Origin: an uncultured Paraprevotella sp.
Lineage (GTDB): Bacteria > Bacteroidota > Bacteroidia > Bacteroidales > Bacteroidaceae
Assembly: GCA_900766785.1 (NCBI GenBank)
Contig: CAAFWT010000115.1
Location: 1 to 15,904, forward strand
Length of the DNA: 15,904 bases
Reading direction: 5' to 3'
Shown: positions 1 through 6,866 of the stretch, one piece after another
Layout: each line of letters opens with the position of its first letter
How positions within the stretch are numbered: the stretch's first letter is position 1
Position numbers and translations under genes: made by a program
Notes under the pieces: model-generated
What the model saw: the letters and a program-made list of their open reading frames with translations, nothing else
Told to the model about the DNA's origin: nothing
Database searches by the model: none

Positions 1-408
1 ACCCAACTTGAAGTGAAGTTGGAGAAAGATACCGTGTGGCTTACACAAAGCCAGATGGCAGAACTGCTTGGAAGAGACAGAACGGTGGTAGGCCGCCATA
101 TTGCCAAGGTATATCAGGAAGGAGAACTATCTCGCGAAGTGACATGTGCATTATTTGCACAGGTCACTCCTCATGGAGCAATGCCGGGAAAGACGCATAC
201 CCAGCAAGTTCCTTTCTATAACCTTGATATGGTGATTTCTGTTGGGTATCGAGTAAATAGCAAGAATGCAACCCGCTTCCGTCAATGGGCGACCTCTATA
301 CTTAAACTGAGTGTGTCTGAAGCTAATTCTCTCAAGCCTATAGACTTCCAGATGAAGTGGTACATAGTACTACGATATTGTTACAGAAGAAACGTTTTTT
401 TGGGGTAG
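1..408 (+). pseudogene. RhuM-family protein, 3'-truncated; 5' end outside window
   Basis: The frame is open from base 1 (T-Q-L-E then GTG at 13), so the gene begins upstream of the window. The residues encoded from about base 10 to 300 match the N-terminal domain of the RhuM / 'virulence protein' family: a WLTQ-QMAELLGRDRTVVGRHI helix-turn-helix-like stretch, an REVTCA-FAQV block, a PFYNLDMVISVGYRVNS block and a QWATSILK block. Family members run to roughly 300 or more residues. Here similarity stops right after the QWATSILK block, and about 33 unrelated residues follow to a TAG at 406-408. I infer a gene remnant cut by deletion or insertion. RhuM-type proteins are widespread in accessory and mobile regions and their biochemical role is not settled. 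A short genuine variant is possible but less likely. Confidence 0.7.
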
Positions 409-432
409 TCATGTAGATATGAACCCCAAAAA
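397..432. repeat. Inverted repeat TTTTTGGGGT / ACCCCAAAAA
   Basis: Two perfect 10-base arms (397-406 and 423-432) flank a 16-base spacer. The left arm overlaps the stop codon of the truncated RhuM gene. It could act as a transcription terminator, because the flanking A/T runs suit either strand, or it could be the footprint of a lost mobile element at the truncation point. No duplicated target site or transposase was seen. Confidence 0.45.
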
Positions 433-436
433 TGGC

Positions 437-444
437 TAACTTTA
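437..444 (+). promoter_or_regulatory. Possible Bacteroidetes -7 element for the secreted protein gene
   Basis: TAACTTTA matches the Bacteroidetes -7 consensus TAnnTTTG at seven of eight positions and lies 28 bases before the ATG at 473. No clear -33 TTG element is present at the expected spacing, so this is a weak call. Confidence 0.25.
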
Positions 445-472
445 CCGAACAAAACCTAATAAAAATATAATA

Positions 473-2599
473 ATGAAACAAAAACTTATCTTATTGTTGC
501 ATGTCTTACTGGCATCTTCAATGTCATCTGTCATTGCTCAGTCATTCAGTTCGGACAAGGTGTACACCATTGTCTGCAAACCCGATTTCAACTTATTTAT
601 GCAGGACAAAGGAACTGGTGGATTGCTCCTTGGTAATGAAGTGTCGGGAAGTCTCTGGACTTTCGAACCTACAGGTAAGGCCGACTGCTACTATGTGAAG
701 AATGTCAAGACCGGCAACTACATTCAGGTATGTCCGGGTACGGAAGTGCCCGTCAGTATGGGAACATCTCCTGTGGAGTATTACATCAAGGGTGATGCCG
801 ATGGGGGTCAAGCTGGTGAGAACTTCTATCGTATGACTTCCACTGACCGCTCTCCCAGCGATTTCAGCGCTGGAACAATAGGTCTGAACCGTTCGGGGGA
901 CAATACCAAAGTTCAAGGCTTTGCCTCTGTTGTAGGTGCCAACCAATGGTCTGTTTGGAGAATTCTCGAAGTGCCACGTGCAGAGAAGAACTCTCTCACA
1001 AGCCCATATGCAGGTACTGAAGTTCATGAGGGCAGCGTCTATCTATATAATGTAGAGAGTGGCATGTGGCTCCAGAACAATAATAGGTTCAATGCCGACT
1101 TGACTTCTCAACCCTGGACCACTCGTGGCGAACTGGGCAGTCGTGGTCTGGATTTCACGCTTATTGCCCTGCCAGACGGCGGCTATCAGATAGGTCCGCG
1201 CTATACAAATAACAACTCCATGAACGATGATGGCTTCTATCTCGATACCACCAGGGATATTACCTCCTGGCAGTTCGCACCTGTCGTCGTAGATGGTGTT
1301 AGCAATACCTATCGGATAGAAAGTGGGTTTGCCACCTTGGGTGCTGACGTGAACAATTATCTCAGAGCGGTGGACTTGGGTGCCACCACTTGGCAAGTTG
1401 TCACTCTCGAAGAGCGTTTGCAGTATGTTCAGAAGAATGCCTCAGCCATTAATCCTATTGATGTGACCTTCCTCGTCAACAATCCCGACCTGTCAAACAA
1501 TAATGAGCGCAACAATTGGGTGGTTGCTCATGATGGAGGCAACGAACAGTGGAACGACTTCAGTCGTTTCAACCGCCATTGTCAGGTACAAGGTTCTGGA
1601 AGTGTGGATATTTCGCAGACAGGGATTGCTGTGCCGAATGGAACTTATCAAGTGCTTTTCACAGCCTTTTATGCTCCTACTGCTTTGGGTGAACTCAATG
1701 CCGCAGACTTAAACACATACAAGACAGATGGTGATGCTGCTGTCTTTGCTGTAGGTTATGCCAACGACGAGACCATCAAACTCCCCTCGGTCTATTCCTT
1801 GGAAGCCACAGAGAGTGTGACAAATGTAAACCAGAAGCAGGTGGGCGAATACTTCTTCCCTGGCAATCCTGATCAGGCAAATGGCTCTTTAGCTTATTTT
1901 CTTTACCAGACGGAACTGCTCACCGTGACCGTTACAGATGGTTTGCTGAATATAGGTATCAGGTCCGTTGATGGTTGCCCTGCCTCTGCATGGATAGGCC
2001 TGAGCGACGTGAAGGTGTACTATCTCGGCCAGGCCGATGAGAATCTTACTTTGACTGTTGATGTCACAGAGTCGGGCTATGCCACTTTTGTTGCTCCCAT
2101 GGAAGCTGCTGTTCCCGAAGGCGTGAATGCTTACACAACTGAGGTCAATGCTAATGGCGTGACCATCGACCTTACTCCTGTGAATCCCATTCCTGCCAAT
2201 ACCCCTGTAATCTTGGAGGCAGCAGCCGGTACCTATACTTTCACAGGCAGAAAAGTTCCTGCCGAGGAAGCTCCCACCTGTGGCGCTCTTACTGGCACAT
2301 ACAGCAGGATTCCTGCTCCGGATGGCAGTTATGTGCTTCAAGAACAAGCAGAGAAGGTAGGTTTCTACCTCGTTGACACCGAGGTGGCGGTTCCTTATGT
2401 GAACGCCAACAGAGCATATCTGACTGCACCTCAGTCAGGTGCTAAGGCCTTCTTCTTCGGAGATAGTGCAAACGGTATTCAGAGAACCGATATAGGACAA
2501 CAGACCACGGAGGCTGCCATCTACAATCTCTCGGGTCAACGCCTGAGCAGGATGCAGAAAGGTGTCAACATCGTTGGTGGAAAGAAGATTCTCCATTAA
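473..2599 (+). CDS. Secreted multidomain surface protein with module shared with the downstream sulfatase
   Basis: This 708-residue exported protein has no recognisable enzyme domain. A signal peptide (residues 1-22, ending SSVIA-Q) is followed by a module at about 28-168. That module is clearly homologous to residues 799-944 of the sulfatase encoded at 2987-5989: shared blocks include VYTI, WxFEPT, YYVxN, YIQ, VEYY and DFSxGTIGLN. A second stretch at about 185-310 (SVYLYN...MWLQN, ...FYLDTT...WQF) looks like a divergent relative, of the kind seen in ricin-like or carbohydrate-binding repeats. Residues of about 329-519 resemble the jelly-roll modules of Prevotella surface proteins (VNNPDLSNNN...W, VPNGTYQV). 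Residues of about 523-665 hold the common GYATF...IPANTPVIL domain. The tail (681-708, YNLSGQR...GGKK) resembles a type IX secretion sorting tail. I infer a cell-surface glycan-binding or adhesion protein, with unknown ligand. Confidence 0.85.
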   Translation: MKQKLILLLHVLLASSMSSVIAQSFSSDKVYTIVCKPDFNLFMQDKGTGGLLLGNEVSGSLWTFEPTGKADCYYVKNVKTGNYIQVCPGTEVPVSMGTSPVEYYIKGDADGGQAGENFYRMTSTDRSPSDFSAGTIGLNRSGDNTKVQGFASVVGANQWSVWRILEVPRAEKNSLTSPYAGTEVHEGSVYLYNVESGMWLQNNNRFNADLTSQPWTTRGELGSRGLDFTLIALPDGGYQIGPRYTNNNSMNDDGFYLDTTRDITSWQFAPVVVDGVSNTYRIESGFATLGADVNNYLRAVDLGATTWQVVTLEERLQYVQKNASAINPIDVTFLVNNPDLSNNNERNNWVVAHDGGNEQWNDFSRFNRHCQVQGSGSVDISQTGIAVPNGTYQVLFTAFYAPTALGELNAADLNTYKTDGDAAVFAVGYANDETIKLPSVYSLEATESVTNVNQKQVGEYFFPGNPDQANGSLAYFLYQTELLTVTVTDGLLNIGIRSVDGCPASAWIGLSDVKVYYLGQADENLTLTVDVTESGYATFVAPMEAAVPEGVNAYTTEVNANGVTIDLTPVNPIPANTPVILEAAAGTYTFTGRKVPAEEAPTCGALTGTYSRIPAPDGSYVLQEQAEKVGFYLVDTEVAVPYVNANRAYLTAPQSGAKAFFFGDSANGIQRTDIGQQTTEAAIYNLSGQRLSRMQKGVNIVGGKKILH

Positions 2600-2641
2600 T
2601 GTCAGAAGTCATTTTTTATTAATCTCAAAATTGTAATTGCA

Positions 2642-2803
2642 ATGAAAAAGCCATATATATATCCCGCAATAGAGATACATTATTTCGAGGTGGAACAGAT
2701 GATAGCTCTTTCTCTTCAGGAAGGCAATGCTACTAGTGATGATGCCCTGTCGAAGCCCAAGAAATGGGACGACTGGGACGATGAGGCTATATGGGATGAG
2801 TAA
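2642..2803 (+). CDS. Small acidic Trp/Asp-rich peptide, 53 residues
   Basis: An ATG at 2642 opens a 53-codon frame ending TAA at 2801-2803, 42 bases after the upstream secreted-protein gene. The N-terminus is basic (MKKPYIYPAIEI), followed by a hydrophobic MIALSL core and a strongly acidic C-terminus with repeated W-D pairs (KKWDDWDDEAIWDE). This layout, MKKxYIxPxI...MIALSLQ...W/D-rich end, matches a class of very short uncharacterised genes I recall from Prevotella and Bacteroides. They are often missed by gene callers because of size. There is no classical signal peptide, since the hydrophobic run is too short and too central. A precursor peptide, a regulator, or a partner of the neighbouring surface proteins are all possible, and none is shown by the sequence. 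Its position between two genes that share a module suggests co-transcription. Confidence 0.65.
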   Translation: MKKPYIYPAIEIHYFEVEQMIALSLQEGNATSDDALSKPKKWDDWDDEAIWDE

Positions 2804-2986
2804 CAATAATACATCATTCTATATGAAATGACGTGTTTCTAATGTCATCGGCATTGATGGTCATCAAACCCCATTCAGCCAGCGTACGAACTCCTGTGAC
2901 AGTGGATATCAAGTTCCAAAAACTGAAACGTGAAACAACAGATGTTGAATAATAATAACCCCTAATAAGTATAACTTGATTTGACT

Positions 2987-5900
2987 ATGATGAAAAAATA
3001 TCAATTTGCCTTGACTGCCCTGCTTCCCTTGGTGGCTAACGCCCAGGAACAGACTCAACGCCCCAACATCATGCTTATTGTTGTTGACGACATGGGCTAC
3101 TCTGACCTCGGTTGCTTTGGCGGCGAGGTTGAGAGCCCCAACCTGGATGCGCTTGCCTCTGCGGGTATGCGCTTCACTCAGTTCTACAACTCTGGCCGCA
3201 GTTGTCCCTCGCGAGCTCAACTCCTGACAGGTCGCTATGCCCAAACCGTGGGCATTACCGGCATGGGACAAAGCCTTTCGCGCGACTGTGTTACCATTCC
3301 TGAAGTGCTTCGCGAAGCAGGTTATCATACTGGAATGAGCGGCAAATGGCATCTCTCGCTCACAGCAGGCATCGGCAACCAGGCAGACCAGATGAAGTGG
3401 CTCTCCCATCAGAGTACCTTCAATAACCGTCCTTTTGCTCCCATAGAGACCTATCCCTGCAACCGAGGTTTCGAGCAGCATTGGGGCACCATCTGGGGCG
3501 TTACCGACCACTTCGATCCCTTCTCCCTTGTTCATAACGAGGAACCTATCTTCACGGACAGCATTCCCGAGGATTTCTACTATGCAGATTTCGTGGCAGA
3601 TAAGGCAATAGAGATGATGGATGAAATGACCTCGGACAGCAAGCCCTTCTTCATGTATGTGGCTTTTCAGGAGCCGCATTGGCCGCTTCATGCCAAGCCC
3701 CAGGATATAGCGAAGTATAAAGGCAAGTTCGACGACGGGTGGGATGTGCTCAGAGAGCGTCGCTATCAGCGTATGTTGGAACTTGGCCTTATCAATTCCG
3801 AAGAGATGCCTGTTGCCCCGAATGCTTCTGGACGCAAATGGGAGGACGAGACCAACAAGGCATTCCAGTCGGCAAACATGGAGGTGCATGCTGCCATGGT
3901 GGACTGTGTGGATCAGAATATCGGTCGTATCATCGCGGAGCTGAAGCGTAGAGACATCTTCGACAATACCCTCATCATTTTCACTTCCGACAACGGAGCT
4001 TCGTCCGAGAACTATACGATAGGCGAATTTGACCGTCACAACAGTACACGCAGCGGAGAAATGGTAGTGCATAACTCGCCGAATCCTGGTGGTCAGCTTA
4101 CTTACAACTATCTTCATACCGGTTGGGCAGGAGCAGTCAATGCGCCTTATCGATATTGGAAGACCACACAGTTCCATGGAGGAACGGCAGCGCCGACCAT
4201 CGTTCATTGGCCTGCAGGCATGGCCGAAGACAAGAAAGGAACCGTTATGTCGCAGCCTTGCACCTTCCTGGATGTGATGCCGACTTGTCTGGAGCTGGCC
4301 GGCACCACCTATCCCTCTACCTATAATGACAATAGCATAAAGCCGCTTTGCAACGAGGCTCGCAGTTTCGTGCCGCTGCTTCAGGACAAGGAGAGCTGGG
4401 ATGAAGAACGTACTCTTTATTGGGAGCACGAGCGAGGAAAAGCTGTCCGCAAAGGCAATTGGAGGCTTACAGCCCTCGCCGATGGCGGCTGGCAGCTCTT
4501 CGACCTCGCACACGACCTTTCGGAAACCAATAATGTGGCAGCCGAGTATCCCGAGAAGGTGCGCGAGATGAAGAGCCTTTGGAACACTTGGGCTCAGAGT
4601 GTAGGACTGAGTGTCCCCGAGGAGATTCCCGAAACAAAGACCGAACTCATCTTCCATTATCCTTTCGACGACAGCACAGCCGATGCCTCGCCATCCCAAT
4701 ACGCGCTTACTCCCAGTTCCAACGACATTTCTTATGGCGAAGGAAAGGTGGGGCGGGCACTCCACCTGGATGGTAATGCCCAGTATCTCGACTTGAACAC
4801 CACAGGTATTTTCGACACGGGAGTCACGCAGACCACCTTTTGCGCATGGGTTTACGATGAGCATACAGAGGCTCCTAATGAAAACGATCTGGTAGAAATC
4901 GGTGCTTATTATCGCGACGAAATCATTCTTGCTCAAAAGGATAATGCCGGTACGGGACGCATCTATCTGTATGCCCGTGCCGAAACTCCAGTGGGTGGCG
5001 GCACACCCTCCTTCTTCTACAATAGTTTCTTGAGCGGCAGTCAGCGCCGGGCATCTGCGGGTTCCCTCCAGCCAGGCACATGGCAGCACGTGGCCATCGT
5101 GTGCGACCCAGTCAGCCAAAGTATTACTTATTTCATAAATGGAGAGCGCGACTGCACCGTTTCTACGGGTGCTTTCGAGACCTGTACGGGTGGTTTCCGC
5201 ATAGGAGGACACAAGTCGGGAAAGAATTACTTCAAGGGATATATAGATGACGCCTGGTTCTTCAAGGGTCTTCTCTCTCCCGAACAGATACGTCAGATTC
5301 GCGACAACACCTTCGATCCCACACCATATTACCCAGATAGCAGTGGCAGCGAATCTGCTTCTACCGAATGGCCTCTGAAAGATCACGTTTACACCATTCG
5401 CAATTACTCAAGCACACCTGCTTATATGGTTGATAATGAAGAGAGTGACAACCGCATAACATGCGAGGGCAGTACAAGCAACGCTGCCTATTGGGTGTTC
5501 GAACCAACCGATAATGCCCATAGCTATTATGTGCGCAATTACACTTCAGGACGTTACATACAGGACTATACCAATGCGTCTGGTCAAATGGTTGCCATGG
5601 GAAATGAGAAAGTGGAGTATTATGTGCAAGCCTCGGAGAGCGAAGGCGGCAGATATGGATTTGCCAGCACTTCAGTCTCGCCGCATGACTTTTCATCTGG
5701 TACCATCGGACTCAACTTGCGTGCGGAGAGTAATCAGGCCAACTGCTATGTCCAGACGTACGCTGCTGCGGCAGGAACAAACCATCGCTCCTTCTGGACA
5801 CTCACGGCCGTACCGGACATCACCATAGGTATAGACCGTCCAGTGGTAGACAATGAGCAATGGCAGACGGGAAATGGTCAAATATCAACACTCAATGGCG

Positions 5901-5989
5901 TGACGGTTGATGGCAAATGGGTCAACGGACATCCTGGAATCTATATCCAGAACGGCAGGAAAGTGGCTCGCCGACGTGCTGTAAGATAA
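2987..5989 (+). CDS. Secreted S1-family sulfatase (Ser-type) with LamG and shared C-terminal module
   Basis: This is a sulfate-ester hydrolase acting outside the cytoplasm, presumably on sulfated glycans. ATG at 2987 is preferred over the in-frame TTG at 2981; numbering below uses 2987 (1000 residues). The signal peptide is at 1-19 (...VANA-Q). Calcium ligands are seen as DDMGYSD (D34, D35) and SDNG (D335, N336), with GKWH at 119-122. The maturation motif is S72-C-P-S-R76 followed by LLTGRY. The formylglycine position is therefore serine (codon AGT at 3200-3202), where relatives typically read C-C-P-T-R. The sulfatase domain ends near residue 540. A LamG/concanavalin-like domain follows at about 551-765 (LIFHYPFDDS, YGEGKVGRALHLDG, GYIDDAWFFKGLLSPEQI). 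The module shared with the protein at 473-2599 is at 799-944, and the tail GIYIQNGRKVARRRAVR resembles a sorting signal. No anaerobic sulfatase-maturating enzyme lies in the window. Substrate and sulfatase subfamily cannot be assigned by eye. Confidence 0.93.
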   Translation: MMKKYQFALTALLPLVANAQEQTQRPNIMLIVVDDMGYSDLGCFGGEVESPNLDALASAGMRFTQFYNSGRSCPSRAQLLTGRYAQTVGITGMGQSLSRDCVTIPEVLREAGYHTGMSGKWHLSLTAGIGNQADQMKWLSHQSTFNNRPFAPIETYPCNRGFEQHWGTIWGVTDHFDPFSLVHNEEPIFTDSIPEDFYYADFVADKAIEMMDEMTSDSKPFFMYVAFQEPHWPLHAKPQDIAKYKGKFDDGWDVLRERRYQRMLELGLINSEEMPVAPNASGRKWEDETNKAFQSANMEVHAAMVDCVDQNIGRIIAELKRRDIFDNTLIIFTSDNGASSENYTIGEFDRHNSTRSGEMVVHNSPNPGGQLTYNYLHTGWAGAVNAPYRYWKTTQFHGGTAAPTIVHWPAGMAEDKKGTVMSQPCTFLDVMPTCLELAGTTYPSTYNDNSIKPLCNEARSFVPLLQDKESWDEERTLYWEHERGKAVRKGNWRLTALADGGWQLFDLAHDLSETNNVAAEYPEKVREMKSLWNTWAQSVGLSVPEEIPETKTELIFHYPFDDSTADASPSQYALTPSSNDISYGEGKVGRALHLDGNAQYLDLNTTGIFDTGVTQTTFCAWVYDEHTEAPNENDLVEIGAYYRDEIILAQKDNAGTGRIYLYARAETPVGGGTPSFFYNSFLSGSQRRASAGSLQPGTWQHVAIVCDPVSQSITYFINGERDCTVSTGAFETCTGGFRIGGHKSGKNYFKGYIDDAWFFKGLLSPEQIRQIRDNTFDPTPYYPDSSGSESASTEWPLKDHVYTIRNYSSTPAYMVDNEESDNRITCEGSTSNAAYWVFEPTDNAHSYYVRNYTSGRYIQDYTNASGQMVAMGNEKVEYYVQASESEGGRYGFASTSVSPHDFSSGTIGLNLRAESNQANCYVQTYAAAAGTNHRSFWTLTAVPDITIGIDRPVVDNEQWQTGNGQISTLNGVTVDGKWVNGHPGIYIQNGRKVARRRAVR

Positions 5990-6034
5990 TCCATTACCTA
6001 CAAATCACATCATGATGAAGAGGACTTGACTTTT

Positions 6035-6070
6035 ATGGCTGATGCCATTGCCAATCTTGGCATCAGCCAT
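6035..6070. terminator. Hairpin between convergent genes (13-bp stem, 10-base loop)
   Basis: ATGGCTGATGCCA (6035-6047) and its perfect complement TGGCATCAGCCAT (6058-6070) flank a 10-base loop. It sits in the 105-base gap between the plus-strand sulfatase (end 5989) and the minus-strand PHP gene (end 6095). That is the position expected of a bidirectional terminator. No long U-tract follows on either strand, so intrinsic termination is likely but not certain. Confidence 0.65.
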
Positions 6071-6094
6071 GCATCAGTTGGGTGCCAGACTTTG

Positions 6095-6835
6095 TCAGTG
6101 GATGCCCAGGTAGGTCAGGAACCGCTCGGTGTCATAGTTCATGATGAGCTCATCGGGGAACTGGGTCTCCTCCAGCAAGGGATACAGATATCCGTAGTCG
6201 GCGATGGAGAATGATATATGTGCATCGCTGCCCAGGATGACGGGCACACCCTGCTGGCGGCAGAGGCGCAGAATCTGCAGATTGTTGTCGTGGGCCTTCA
6301 CCAGTCCGCGTGCCGGCCGGAAGCTGGTGTTGTTGATCTCCAGGAGTGTATGCGTCTCGGCGGCTGCCCTTACTATGGGTTCGTAATCCAGGTCGGCAGC
6401 TCCGTCGCCAGGATGACTTATGATGTGTGTCCAAGGATTCCTGATGGCAGCCACCATGCCTGCTGTATTCTCCTCGCGTGTGCCCCCTTGCCAGCAGACA
6501 CTGTGGATGCCTGCTATGCGCAGGTCCAGCATGCGGTAGTAGTATTCGTCCAGGTCCAGTGTGCCGTGGGTGTCCAGTATATTGAGCTCTGCCCCCAGGA
6601 GCAGGCGCACGCCGTACATCTCTCTGGGCACTACGTGCAGATTGCGGAAGTAGATGGGGTTGCAGGTTCCTGGTATGTTGGGGCCGTGCTCTGTGATACC
6701 CAGTATGTCCAGTCCCTGGCGAGCTGCTTCGCGTGCCATTTCCTGTACGGTACTGAAGGCATGTCCACTCATCACCGTGTGGGTGTGTACGTCCAGACGT
6801 ATCTTTCCCTTCTCTTTCTGTATGTCCATAGTCAT
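6095..6835 (-). CDS. PHP-domain phosphatase, YcdX family
   Basis: A 246-residue PHP-fold metal-dependent phosphoesterase. The full set of trinuclear metal ligands can be read: H17 and H19 (DVHTH), H25 (SGHAFS), H50 (TEHG), E83 (GAELN), H111 (AGIHS), H141 (SHPGD), D204 and H206 (GSDAH). The spacing matches E. coli YcdX with an almost constant offset of ten, rising to twelve for the last pair. The protein is therefore predicted to be an intact cytoplasmic phosphatase of the YcdX group, whose physiological substrate is not firmly known; histidinol-phosphatase annotation would be an over-call. It is the last gene of the dapB operon, starting 31 bases after the RluA-family gene. An alternative start two codons downstream (ATG at 6829) is equally possible. 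Confidence 0.9.
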   Translation of the reverse strand: MTMDIQKEKGKIRLDVHTHTVMSGHAFSTVQEMAREAARQGLDILGITEHGPNIPGTCNPIYFRNLHVVPREMYGVRLLLGAELNILDTHGTLDLDEYYYRMLDLRIAGIHSVCWQGGTREENTAGMVAAIRNPWTHIISHPGDGAADLDYEPIVRAAAETHTLLEINNTSFRPARGLVKAHDNNLQILRLCRQQGVPVILGSDAHISFSIADYGYLYPLLEETQFPDELIMNYDTERFLTYLGIH

Positions 6836-6866
6836 TCTGTGTATGTTTGTATTCTGAATATTCTTA

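Noticed and set aside
2981..2986. TTG start for the sulfatase two codons upstream
   Set aside because: ATG codons at 2987 and 2990 give a normal lipid-facing MMKKYQF signal peptide; a TTG start is not needed.
2599..2986. tRNA or structured RNA gene between the surface protein and sulfatase genes
   Set aside because: No cloverleaf or conserved RNA motif was found; the stretch is explained by a small coding gene and leader sequence.
2909..5386. An 825-codon open frame on the minus strand across the sulfatase gene
   Set aside because: It is the antisense shadow of a clear sulfatase with all its motifs. Its translation shows no family and odd composition.
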